Shown here: one piece after another, positions 1-12,112 of the stretch | How positions within the stretch are numbered: the stretch's first letter is position 1 | How the letters are laid out: every line of letters starts with the position of its first letter | From: Marinomonas algicola | GTDB lineage: Bacteria; Pseudomonadota; Gammaproteobacteria; Pseudomonadales; Marinomonadaceae | DNA: 64,000 nt | Assembly (NCBI RefSeq): GCF_014805825.1 | Contig: NZ_CP061941.1 | Span: 3,658,001-3,722,000, forward strand | Direction of reading: 5' to 3' | Position numbers and translations under genes: made by a program | Notes under the pieces: model-generated | Database searches by the model: none | Told to the model about the DNA's origin: nothing | What the model saw: the letters and a program-made list of their open reading frames with translations, nothing else

Positions 1-190
1 TACCAACAAAACCATAAATTCGACTGGTTATCAAAGGCAGCACATCAACACCAAACCAGCCGATGGCAAACACCATAGCCACTAAACAAGTTGAAAAAGC
101 CAACTGCATGCCTGTTAATAACAGTAAAATCATTGCGGCTAACATGGCTAAACTGGCGTAGCCAATTCCTAAAAACGTAAGATCAAACAT
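1..190 (-). CDS. dctM: TRAP transporter large permease DctM, 5' part (runs off window)
   Basis: Only the N-terminal 63 codons are inside the window. The frame opens with ATG at 188-190, one base past the stop of the small permease gene, and reads MFDLTFLGIGYASLAML followed by hydrophobic stretches. That is the usual start of the 12-14 helix DctM subunit, which forms the Na+-driven substrate channel of TRAP transporters. Its place third after the binding protein and the small permease is the standard P-Q-M order. The rest of the gene lies to the left of position 1, so it cannot be judged intact. Identification is by context plus the short N-terminus. Confidence 0.8.
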   Translation of the reverse strand, partial: MFDLTFLGIGYASLAMLAAMILLLLTGMQLAFSTCLVAMVFAIGWFGVDVLPLITSRIYGFVG

Positions 191-191
191 A

Positions 192-734
192 TTACAGCTT
201 CCTAATTTTAATTATTTCGGCCTTTATATGCAGAAGAAATTGCACAAACATTAGGCAGGCAGTAAACAAGATCAGCGCCTTTATATAGGCTGGAAAAGAA
301 GGGTTCCAAGCGGATCCTGACGTTTCTAGGTGAATGTCTCCAAGGGGGGAGAACCAAGCACTCGATACCATGCGGTAAGACGCAAAAATTAACATTGCAG
401 ACATTAATAATCCCATCAGGTGATGGAACATATTTAAATAATGTCGAGTTCGTTGTGAGACAATGTCATACACTAGTACGACTCGAACATGCTTATCTGT
501 AGCCAATGCATAGGCGCCACCAAAAACAAATAATGCCCCGCCAACAAAGGAAGCCGTTTCATGCACCCAACTTGTCGGGGCATTAAATGCATAACGCATT
601 AAGACTTCAAAGAATGAAATGGCCACAGTAAAAATAAACAATAAGCTGAGTACATTACCGACTTTATAAATCATCGAATCCAGAGAATTCAAAGTAGGTT
701 CATCCTGCTCATTTAAATGGTTATCGTTCTTCAT
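192..734 (-). CDS. dctQ: TRAP transporter small permease DctQ
   Basis: The product is 180 aa with four hydrophobic segments (about residues 25-45, 60-82, 105-122 and 150-170). That matches the four-helix DctQ subunit, which bridges the periplasmic binding protein and the large permease in the inner membrane. It contains the family-typical stretch around residues 40-60 (EVLMRYAFNAPTSWVHE). It lies between dctP and dctM, with 68 bp to dctP and 1 bp to dctM, so all three are probably one transcript. The start at 734 has only a weak Shine-Dalgarno sequence. Substrate cannot be read from this subunit. Confidence 0.92.
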   Translation of the reverse strand: MKNDNHLNEQDEPTLNSLDSMIYKVGNVLSLLFIFTVAISFFEVLMRYAFNAPTSWVHETASFVGGALFVFGGAYALATDKHVRVVLVYDIVSQRTRHYLNMFHHLMGLLMSAMLIFASYRMVSSAWFSPLGDIHLETSGSAWNPSFPAYIKALILFTACLMFVQFLLHIKAEIIKIRKL

Positions 735-765
735 GAAAAAGAGTCCGAACTAATTGCGGAAGTAA

Positions 766-785
766 AACAGGGGCGTACCCCTGTT
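766..785 (-). terminator. Intercistronic hairpin between dctP and dctQ
   Basis: AACAGGGG (766-773) and CCCCTGTT (778-785) form an 8-bp GC-rich stem with a CGTA loop. The flanks AAGTA/TACTT can extend the stem across a small bulge. There is no run of T. The likely role (inference) is partial termination or mRNA protection, so that more binding protein than permease is made, as in many binding-protein operons. Confidence 0.5.
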
Positions 786-802
786 ACTTAAAAGGAAATG
801 AC

Positions 803-1813
803 TTACAACAAGCCGTTGTCTTCAAGGTATTTCGTTAAAGAATCATACACTTTCTTCGCATTATCTGAGCGCGTTGAAACCACTTCCCATTGACCACGGG
901 CAATAGCACGAAACTTTTTACGTTCTTCAGCAGACCAGTCATGGATCGTAATATTTGGATTAGCCATCGCTTCTTTTACCGCCGCTTGATCCGCAATACG
1001 TAATTGAGTGGTTATATCTTGAGCAAAGTCGCGTACTGACATGGTAAGAATGGCTTGCAAGTCTTCCGGTAATGCATCCCATTTTTTCTGGCTCATAGAG
1101 ACATCAATTAATGGCAATGAATGGAATCCAGGTTGAACAGGATGCGTCGCAATATCATGCATCCCTGATTTATGGTTCGTCGAGAAAACAGTGTAATCTG
1201 CCGCATCGATAACGCCTTTACTTAATCCTGTGAATACCTCAGACCCAGGTAGATTTACAGGAGACGCGCCCGCCGCACTAAACACTTGTTGAACTAAGCC
1301 TTCTGGTGCTCGTAACTTCAGCCCTTTAAGGTCTTCCACTCCATTTAAAGGTACTTTTGATACGAAAGATTCAACACCTGTCGTTGATCCTCCAATAAAT
1401 TTCACGCCATAAGGGGCATACAGTTCATTCATCAACTCATAACCACCACCATAATTAATATATTGCAGCAGTTGTGACGTATCAGACCATGCTCCAACCG
1501 TATTACCAATCAGGCCAAACGCGGGGTCTTTTCCAGAAAAATAGCTTGTTGCCGTAATATGACCATCTAAAATCCCCATTTTTATGCCATCAAGTGTTTC
1601 TGTATGCTTAAAAACACTGTTAACAGGCATTAATTTAATACTGATTCTGCCACCCGTTAAACTACCAATTCGGTCGGCCCAATCTTTTTGGACTTGAAAG
1701 TTTTTGTCTCCAGCTGGGTCAGATGATTGAAATTTAAAATTGTAATCCGCTGCCAATGCACTTGAACATACGACAGTTGCGACACTAGAAACGATAAAAG
1801 TTTTAAGATTCAT
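803..1813 (-). CDS. dctP: TRAP transporter substrate-binding protein DctP
   Basis: The product is a periplasmic solute receptor of the DctP family, about 336 aa, which is the usual length. It has a signal peptide (MNLKTFIVSSVATVVCSSALAAD) with likely cleavage after ALA. It has the family features: an N-terminal FKFQSSDPAGDK strand/helix region, a central SKVPLNGVEDLKGLKLRAP segment (about residues 155-172) containing the conserved arginine that usually contacts the substrate carboxylate, and a GLSKGVIDAAD segment. The frame could also open at GTG 1822; ATG 1813 is preferred because the signal peptide begins there. It is the first gene of the dctPQM operon. The two GTTACCGGTAAC palindromes upstream suggest control by a LacI-type sugar-acid regulator, so a sugar acid is a possible substrate (inference). 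Confidence 0.93.
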   Translation of the reverse strand: MNLKTFIVSSVATVVCSSALAADYNFKFQSSDPAGDKNFQVQKDWADRIGSLTGGRISIKLMPVNSVFKHTETLDGIKMGILDGHITATSYFSGKDPAFGLIGNTVGAWSDTSQLLQYINYGGGYELMNELYAPYGVKFIGGSTTGVESFVSKVPLNGVEDLKGLKLRAPEGLVQQVFSAAGASPVNLPGSEVFTGLSKGVIDAADYTVFSTNHKSGMHDIATHPVQPGFHSLPLIDVSMSQKKWDALPEDLQAILTMSVRDFAQDITTQLRIADQAAVKEAMANPNITIHDWSAEERKKFRAIARGQWEVVSTRSDNAKKVYDSLTKYLEDNGLL

Positions 1814-1852
1814 ATTAAGCACTCACTATATATTATTTTTTTAAAAGCGATT

Positions 1853-1888
1853 TGTTACCGGTAACAGATGCAAATGTTACCGGTAACT
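1853..1888. promoter_or_regulatory. Tandem GTTACCGGTAAC palindromes, LacI/GntR-type operators
   Basis: Two perfect 12-bp palindromes, GTTACCGGTAAC, lie at 1854-1865 and 1876-1887. Their centres are 22 bp apart, about two helical turns. The first extends to a 14-bp palindrome (TGTTACCGGTAACA). The sequence resembles the known operator of the E. coli gluconate repressor GntR/IdnR (LacI family). The pair sits about 40-75 bp upstream of the dctP start and so likely overlaps its promoter. Confidence 0.7.
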
Positions 1889-2346
1889 ATTGTAATTTGT
1901 CAACGCTCTTCAACAAAGTTTAAACAATAAGGTAATCACCTGTATTGTGAATAGGACGGCCCATCTCTTAATTAAAGTCGACAGATTAAAACCTTGGTTA
2001 TTACAACGCATTGATTATAAAACAAATAGTTAACCTTATTGACCTCAACAGTCACATCAACTGAATTCAAGTAAACCACTAGGGCAACCTATAAGACTTT
2101 TACGTAATTACTCAACATCCGACTAAACTCATCATAAAGTCTATTGTAATAATTCTCATTTCGTTACAATCTTGCTCCCATTTCATTGCATCAACTCTCG
2201 ACGAGCGCTATCGATCTGATCGTTTCATATTTAAGCGAGTCAATAGTTAACAATCGGCAATGGGGTAATAGTTAGTTAGTGGTCACTCATTCATTTTGAT
2301 TGTTTCTCAACCACTAAATTGAATCGAATAAATGGAGTTCTACATT
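1889..2346. other. Long divergent intergenic region, dctP / BASS transporter
   Basis: About 460 bp of AT-rich spacer separates the TRAP operon from the BASS-family gene. Apart from the operator pair at its left end and the GGAG ribosome site at 2334-2337 I see no gene, RNA or strong hairpin here. Promoters for both divergent units must lie inside, but none is distinctive enough to place. Confidence 0.5.
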
Positions 2347-3264
2347 ATGGTTATCCAACTTTTCCCTCTTTGGGCTGTTGTGCTTTCAGTACTTGCTTTT
2401 TTCCAACCCGAATTTTTTGTCGGTTTGAAAACCCAAATTGTTCCATTACTCACTGTCATCATGCTAGCAATGGGCCTTACTCTAAGCCCCACTGACTTCA
2501 AACAAGTATTGAAGAACGGTAAAGCGGTTGGTGTGGGCGTTATTTTACAGTTTTTGGTGATGCCTATGGCCGCTTTTGGTGTGGCTTTCGCTTTTGGTTT
2601 TGACACTGAACTTACCGTTGGAATGCTGCTTGTTGGTAGCGTTGCGGGTGGTACCTCCTCGAATGTTATGTGTTACCTAGCGAAAGGAGATACGGCCTTG
2701 TCTATTTCCATGACAGCCATTTCAACCTTAATTGGCGTCTTATTAACGCCTTTACTTGTCTCTATGATGATAGGCCAAAGTGTTGATGTTCCTGTCGCAG
2801 GCATGCTGATGAGCTTATTTAAAATTGTTCTGTTGCCCGTTGCTGCAGGCGTTTTGATCAATACCTTCTTTTCAAAATTTGTCCGTAAAGCCGAACCTGT
2901 CTTTCCATATATTTCAATGTTCGCCATTGTCTTGATCATTGCCATTGTCGTGGCCTTAAGCGCGTCTAAAATTGTGCAAGTAGGTCTGATCGTCGCAGCG
3001 GCGGTAATATTGCATAATATGATTGGGTTGGTATTAGGATACTGGGTAACCTACTTACTGGGCTTTGATGCACGCGTATGCCGCACTATAGCCTTTGAAG
3101 TAGGATTACAAAATTCCGGTTTAGCCGCTGCTTTAGCGGTTAAATTTTTCACTCCAATGGCCGCTCTGCCAGGCACTATTTTTAGCGTATGGCACAACAT
3201 TTCAGGCTCGTTATTAGCAAGCTATTGGAGTCGTCGCCCAGTAAATAAAGACAACGCTAAATAG
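2347..3264 (+). CDS. BASS-family Na+-dependent transporter (bile acid:sodium symporter type)
   Basis: The product is an integral membrane protein of about 305 aa with 9-10 hydrophobic helices. It matches the bile acid:Na+ symporter (BASS) family, including the bacterial YocS/PanS branch. Visible family segments are MLAMGLTLSPTDFKQVLKNG near residues 35-55, VGSVAGGTSSNVMCYLAKGD near 95-115 (the helix-crossing motif that contacts Na+) and FEVGLQNSGLAAALAVKFF near 250-268. ATG 2347 is chosen over ATG 2332 because GGAG at 2334-2337 stands 9 bases before it and overlaps the earlier ATG. Substrate is unknown; pantoate, keto acids and organic anions are known for relatives. It is a single gene followed by a terminator. 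Confidence 0.88.
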   Translation: MVIQLFPLWAVVLSVLAFFQPEFFVGLKTQIVPLLTVIMLAMGLTLSPTDFKQVLKNGKAVGVGVILQFLVMPMAAFGVAFAFGFDTELTVGMLLVGSVAGGTSSNVMCYLAKGDTALSISMTAISTLIGVLLTPLLVSMMIGQSVDVPVAGMLMSLFKIVLLPVAAGVLINTFFSKFVRKAEPVFPYISMFAIVLIIAIVVALSASKIVQVGLIVAAAVILHNMIGLVLGYWVTYLLGFDARVCRTIAFEVGLQNSGLAAALAVKFFTPMAALPGTIFSVWHNISGSLLASYWSRRPVNKDNAK

Positions 3265-3277
3265 ACATCGTAGACTC

Positions 3278-3313
3278 ATAAAAAAGGGAGGCTTTATGCC
3301 ATCCCTTTTTTAT
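3278..3313 (+). terminator. Rho-independent terminator after the BASS gene
   Basis: ATAAAAAAGGGA (3278-3289) pairs with TCCCTTTTTTAT (3302-3313), with GGC/GCC extending the stem and a TTTAT loop. A-run and T-run flank the stem, so it may work in both directions. Confidence 0.85.
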
Positions 3314-3382
3314 GGATACAAGATCCAATAAAAGTTTCTATATGCACTTTATTGGGCAAAGAGTATCTAATTACGACAAAAT

Positions 3383-3400
3383 ATGACACTTTTATGACAG
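3383..3400 (-). promoter_or_regulatory. Pho-box-like site upstream of alkaline phosphatase
   Basis: Read on the minus strand this is CTGTCATAAAAGTGTCAT. It carries two TGTCA half-sites 11 bp apart and is nearly the PhoB box described for enterobacterial pho genes (CTGTCATAAA-TTGTCAC type). It lies about 105 bp before the phosphatase ATG. Its orientation is opposite to the gene, which is less usual, so function is inferred. Confidence 0.5.
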
Positions 3401-3504
3401 AAACTAACCCATTCCCTTCTAATATCAAATGAGTATGCTATTAAATAGAGCACTCTCAATCGTATTTTAATAAAACCATAATAATTAATATAAAAGAGGA
3501 ATAT

Positions 3505-5082
3505 ATGAATAAGTTAAGTAAAGCGCTTATCACCGGAACCATCATGGCCAGCATACCGATGACATCGGTCGCGGCCGAAATTAAAAACGTCATCTTAATG
3601 ATAGGTGATGGTATGGGCCCACAGCAGATTGGCCTACTTGAAAGTTATGCTCAATATGCGCCAAATTCTATTTATAAAGGCCGTTCAACGTCTTTACATC
3701 AATTGGCTAAAGACGGTGTTATTGGATCCTCTCTGACTAACCCTACCGACGCTATCGTTGTTGACTCCGCGTGTTCGGCGACTCAACTTTCCACAGGAGT
3801 GTATTCTGGCTCAGAAGTCATTGGTATTGATGCTGATGGCAATCATGTTGAAACCATTCTGGAAAAAGCAAAGCGCCTTGGTAAAGCCACTGGACTCGTG
3901 TCTGATACTCGACTTACTCATGCGACACCGGCCGCTTTCGCAGCGCATCAACCGCATCGTTCTCTTGAAAACGAGATTGCAGTAGATATGTTAGAAACCG
4001 GTGTAGACGTGATGCTGTCCGGTGGACTTCGTTACTTCATACCTAAATCAACAAACGATAAAGGCGATACGTACAACGAATTAACGGACCTGACAGAAGG
4101 CAGTGTTTATCTAAAATCAAAACGTAACGATGAGCGTAATCTGTTGAATGAAGCTCAAAACGCTGGATATGGTCTCGCCTTTAACCGCACTCAACTTAAT
4201 GCACAATCTGGTGATAAGCTACTGGGGCTATTTGCTTATTCTGGTATGGCAGATGGTATCGAATATCGCAAGACTAAAAACTCTGAAGAGCGTACTCAAC
4301 CAAGCCTTCAAGAAATGACAGAAAAAGCACTCTCCGTTTTAGAAAAAGACGAAGAGGGATTTTTCTTGATGGTAGAAGGAGGCCAAATCGACTGGGCGGG
4401 TCATTCAAATGATGCAGGCACAATGTTGAATGAGCTCGTTAAATTTGATGAAGCCATTGGTAGTGTATACAAATGGGCCGCGGGTCGTGACGACACGCTT
4501 ATCATTGTTACAGCCGATCATGAGACAGGATCTTTTGGCTTTAGCTACTCTTCGGCTAACCTACCAGACGGGCAAAAACGCGCCGGAGAAGCCTTTGAAA
4601 AACAAGATTATAAGCCCAATTTCAACTTTGGTAGTTTCAATATTCTAGACGGTTTATACAATCAAAATTTGAGTTTCTACTCAATGACAAGCGAGTTTGA
4701 AAAACTGGATAAAGCCCAACAAACACCCGCAGCGTTAATGGAGATTGTCAATGCGAACTCTGAGTTCAAAATTAACGAAGAACAAGCCGAGCACATTTTA
4801 ACAGATAAAGAAAATCCTTATCATGCCCATGACCACTCTTATCTATCTGCAGAACAAGTGCCTGCGATTACGGATTTTGATGCCTTTTTTCCTTACAACG
4901 ACCGAGGTAACATAATGGGTCGTGAAATGGCGACAGATCAAAACATCGTATGGGGTACGGGAACTCACACAGCCACGCCCGTCAATGTTTTCGCGTGGGG
5001 TCCTGCAAGTAAAATATTGCCCGTTTCTTCTATCATGCATCACTCCGAATTGGGGCAATACATGAAGAACCAAATCAATTAG
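3505..5082 (+). CDS. Alkaline phosphatase, PhoA superfamily, periplasmic
   Basis: The product is a 525-aa secreted phosphomonoesterase of the alkaline phosphatase superfamily, releasing phosphate from organic esters in the periplasm. It has a signal peptide (first ~24 aa, ending SVAA). The first metal aspartate sits in MIGDGMG (residues 33-39). The nucleophile serine is in the DSACSAT motif near residue 90, and TADHETG near residue 345 supplies metal-2 ligands. A later histidine lies in GTGTHTATPV near 490. It is longer than E. coli PhoA and resembles the larger marine/Vibrio type. A strong ribosome site (AAGAGGAA) precedes ATG 3505. The Pho-box-like site upstream fits induction by phosphate starvation. 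It is monocistronic, and converges on the DUF4197 gene. Confidence 0.93.
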   Translation: MNKLSKALITGTIMASIPMTSVAAEIKNVILMIGDGMGPQQIGLLESYAQYAPNSIYKGRSTSLHQLAKDGVIGSSLTNPTDAIVVDSACSATQLSTGVYSGSEVIGIDADGNHVETILEKAKRLGKATGLVSDTRLTHATPAAFAAHQPHRSLENEIAVDMLETGVDVMLSGGLRYFIPKSTNDKGDTYNELTDLTEGSVYLKSKRNDERNLLNEAQNAGYGLAFNRTQLNAQSGDKLLGLFAYSGMADGIEYRKTKNSEERTQPSLQEMTEKALSVLEKDEEGFFLMVEGGQIDWAGHSNDAGTMLNELVKFDEAIGSVYKWAAGRDDTLIIVTADHETGSFGFSYSSANLPDGQKRAGEAFEKQDYKPNFNFGSFNILDGLYNQNLSFYSMTSEFEKLDKAQQTPAALMEIVNANSEFKINEEQAEHILTDKENPYHAHDHSYLSAEQVPAITDFDAFFPYNDRGNIMGREMATDQNIVWGTGTHTATPVNVFAWGPASKILPVSSIMHHSELGQYMKNQIN

Positions 5083-5101
5083 TCACAATTGAATTGATTT
5101 A

Positions 5102-5135
5102 CTGAGCCTTCGTTCTTATAAATGTGAAGGCTCAG
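5102..5135. terminator. Hairpin between convergent phosphatase and DUF4197 genes
   Basis: CTGAGCCTTC (5102-5111) pairs perfectly with GAAGGCTCAG (5126-5135) over a 14-nt loop, just after the phosphatase stop. No T-run follows, so it may be a weak or Rho-assisted terminator. Confidence 0.55.
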
Positions 5136-5192
5136 CGTTCTCGTGACCAAATTAAACAGAAAAATACTCTTTCAGGTTCACTCCATCCAACA

Positions 5193-5978
5193 TTACTCGA
5201 ACACTTTTTTCAATAAATCTGTAGTACGAGCAACAGGGTTTTGACGAATTTTCTTTTCCTCCGCCGCCAGCATAGTGAACAAACCATTCAACGCTTCTTC
5301 AGTCACATAGTGATTAAGATTAACATCCAGTTTATCGCCAATAAGAGGAATATCTTTGGCTTTTGTCACTAAGACATTATAGTAACGAGTTGCATCAACT
5401 TGCTCTAAAGAGTCCACTACCGTTGGTTGAAACAAAGACCTCAGTTTTTCGCTGGTCTTCTCTTTGAAATACTCTGTTGCCGCGCCATCAGATCCCGAAT
5501 AAATCTTTTGTGCATCGTCAAAGCTCATTTCTTTAATGGCAGAAACAATTAACGCCGTCGCTTCTGGAGCCGCTTTTTCAGCCGCTCTGTTCATACTTTC
5601 TTCAAAGTCATTTACCTGACCTTCTAAACCGTACTTTTTAAGTAATGAAGACGCTTTTTCGACACTGTCAGGTAATGGAATGCGGATGTTTTGATTATTA
5701 AGATACCCCCCTGGCTGACTGATTTCTTCAATTGCTCGACGGCTACCGACTTCTAACGCTTCTTTCAAACCCTCTATTAGCGTATCACTACTTAAGTTAG
5801 ATGTTTTTCCAGAGGCCGTGGTTTTTTCCTCTGCCGTTGTGCCTACCGCCTTATCAAGTACTTTTTGTACATCTTCATCTTGTACCGCTTCTTTAAGCTT
5901 ATCCGCCCACCCAGCATAGATATTAGAAGAAGAGATTGAAGCCAATAGAAGTGACGCTAAAAGATAGTTTTTTTTCAT
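5193..5978 (-). CDS. DUF4197 family exported protein
   Basis: The product is about 261 aa and matches the DUF4197 family, small periplasmic or outer-membrane-associated proteins of proteobacteria with no established function. It has a signal peptide (MKKNYLLASLLLASISSSNIYA, cut before GWADK). Family hallmarks are the GLKEALEVGSRRAIEEIS helix, the IPLPDSVEKASSLLKKYG segment, and a C-terminal half rich in amphipathic helices (LNHYVTEEALNGLFTMLAAEE). The longest frame would start at 6023, but ATG 5978 has GGA nine bases upstream and starts exactly at the signal peptide. It is divergent from the lipoprotein gene at 6123; no operon partner. Confidence 0.85.
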   Translation of the reverse strand: MKKNYLLASLLLASISSSNIYAGWADKLKEAVQDEDVQKVLDKAVGTTAEEKTTASGKTSNLSSDTLIEGLKEALEVGSRRAIEEISQPGGYLNNQNIRIPLPDSVEKASSLLKKYGLEGQVNDFEESMNRAAEKAAPEATALIVSAIKEMSFDDAQKIYSGSDGAATEYFKEKTSEKLRSLFQPTVVDSLEQVDATRYYNVLVTKAKDIPLIGDKLDVNLNHYVTEEALNGLFTMLAAEEKKIRQNPVARTTDLLKKVFE

Positions 5979-6122
5979 TTCATTCATTCCATGTTTAGTA
6001 ATAGTGTAAAGCATATCAGACAAGTAAGAATGACGCTTATGTATGTACTCTTATTTAGCACTTACTAAAGGTAAAAATATATGTAAAAATCCCCAGTAAC
6101 TCATTCATAATATGGAATAAAA

Positions 6123-7211
6123 ATGACTTTTACTCGTTCAACTATGGCTATTGCCGTCGCCAGTACCTTAGTCGCCTGCTCTGCCCCACAAGTAGACAAT
6201 ACCCCAAAACAACCCACCTCGGTATTAACGGCCAAATTTACTATGAATGGATTGTACCTTCCTGACCATAAAGGAACCCAAACCGTTTATACCCGTGAGA
6301 ATATGCGAGCAATCGACCAAGAAGCTAAATTCGATAGCTTTTATATGCGTTGGGCAAACTACGATCAATCTTTCATATTCCGTATGGAAGACAAATTATT
6401 GTGGGATGTTAATCATGACAAGGAAACGTATCGAGAGTGCCCTATAAGTGGCTGCAATGATGTGTTTGCAGAGTTCATGGCAAAAACTCAAGACGCATCA
6501 GAAGAAGAGGAAGAGTATGAAACCTACGAAGAAAAAGGTTGTGCAGTAGAACTGGCCACCAATAAGTTTGACGTTGTTGCTACAAATAAAACACGTAAAA
6601 TTGGCGGTTTACCCGCACAAGAATACACCGCTCGCTGGACCACTGAGTTTAAAGACAGTAAAGGTAAAGTTGATCTAAATTTACTTCAATTTGTCTTCTG
6701 GACAACCGTACCAACGGCTGAAATGCAAAATGCCTGGAAGGTTCACGAAAAAGCCACTGATAACTACCTTGACGCAGTAGGTGATAATAACCCTTTAGTT
6801 CGCTTACTTGGCAGAGAAGGTTATAAAGCAATTAGCGCATTCAGTGGCGATGTAGAAAAAAGCGATGCATCTCAATTTAATAGCATCACCAAAAAGCTGT
6901 CGACTATCGAAGGGTATCCACTTTCAATCAAACTTGAGTGGTTCCAAAACAGTGAAGCGTGTGCTGTGGTTAAAAAGAAACGATCTGATGAAGCAATTGA
7001 TTTATCGCAAGGCATTGGCAACGCAGCATCGACTTTCTTTGGGAATATGATTAAAGATGGTGCGGATAAAGTCGTTGATGACGTAGTAGCAGATTGGAAG
7101 AAAGAGGCGCGCGTTCGTTATATATACGAAGTGACTTCCGTTTCTGAAAAAATGATCAAAGACACAACATTCGAAGTCCCTAACGATTACACTCTTGAAG
7201 ACAGACAGTAA
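6123..7211 (+). CDS. Predicted lipoprotein of unknown function
   Basis: The product is 362 aa. The N-terminus MTFTRSTMAIAVASTLVACSAP carries a lipobox (LVAC, Cys19), so the protein is probably lipid-anchored in an envelope membrane. The mature part holds an acidic stretch (EEEEEYETYEE near 130), a pair of cysteines in ECPISGC near 100-105 and two further cysteines, which might form disulfides. I recognise no family. Residues 155-200 (RKIGGLPAQEYTARWTTEF) look like a beta-rich binding fold but this is weak. It is monocistronic, followed by a strong bidirectional terminator. Whether it relates to the divergent DUF4197 gene is unknown. Confidence 0.75.
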   Translation: MTFTRSTMAIAVASTLVACSAPQVDNTPKQPTSVLTAKFTMNGLYLPDHKGTQTVYTRENMRAIDQEAKFDSFYMRWANYDQSFIFRMEDKLLWDVNHDKETYRECPISGCNDVFAEFMAKTQDASEEEEEYETYEEKGCAVELATNKFDVVATNKTRKIGGLPAQEYTARWTTEFKDSKGKVDLNLLQFVFWTTVPTAEMQNAWKVHEKATDNYLDAVGDNNPLVRLLGREGYKAISAFSGDVEKSDASQFNSITKKLSTIEGYPLSIKLEWFQNSEACAVVKKKRSDEAIDLSQGIGNAASTFFGNMIKDGADKVVDDVVADWKKEARVRYIYEVTSVSEKMIKDTTFEVPNDYTLEDRQ

Positions 7212-7267
7212 CAAAAGAAGACGTTCAGCTTAGCTCACATTTTGCTGTAATGACTCTCTGTTTATTG

Positions 7268-7313
7268 AATAATAAAGGGGCGGCCAAGTAAACTAGGTCG
7301 CCCCTTTATTATT
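7268..7313. terminator. Strong bidirectional terminator
   Basis: AATAATAAAGGGGCGGCC (7268-7285) pairs with the complementary arm at 7296-7313 (one mismatch) around a 10-nt loop. The stem has A-rich and T-rich flanks. It sits between the convergent lipoprotein and sensor kinase genes. Confidence 0.9.
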
Positions 7314-7343
7314 CCAGTCAGATACACCATATAGCCGCATTAC

Positions 7344-11882
<4,539 letters not shown>

Positions 11883-12020
11883 CCACTTTCCCTAACGATA
11901 TGACGACTTTAAGTTAAACATAAGTTAGTCTAAACTTGACATTTAAACAAATGAATAACAATTATAGTTTATAATCAGATTGCTGTCGCAGAATAGCATT
12001 ACTAAACAACGAATTGTAGA

Positions 12021-12048
12021 AACCCACTATTATTGATTATAGTGGGTT
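12021..12048 (+). other. Perfect 10-bp hairpin upstream of the REC-GGDEF-EAL gene
   Basis: AACCCACTAT (12021-12030) and ATAGTGGGTT (12039-12048) form a perfect stem with an 8-nt loop, 65 bp before the ATG at 12113. It could be a leader hairpin or a protein-binding inverted repeat in the divergent promoter region. No T-run follows. Confidence 0.45.
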
Positions 12049-12112
12049 GACAGGCATCGCCAACCATACCGTGACGCCACACTAAATTTATTGCTTTAAA
12101 GGACAAAACAGG

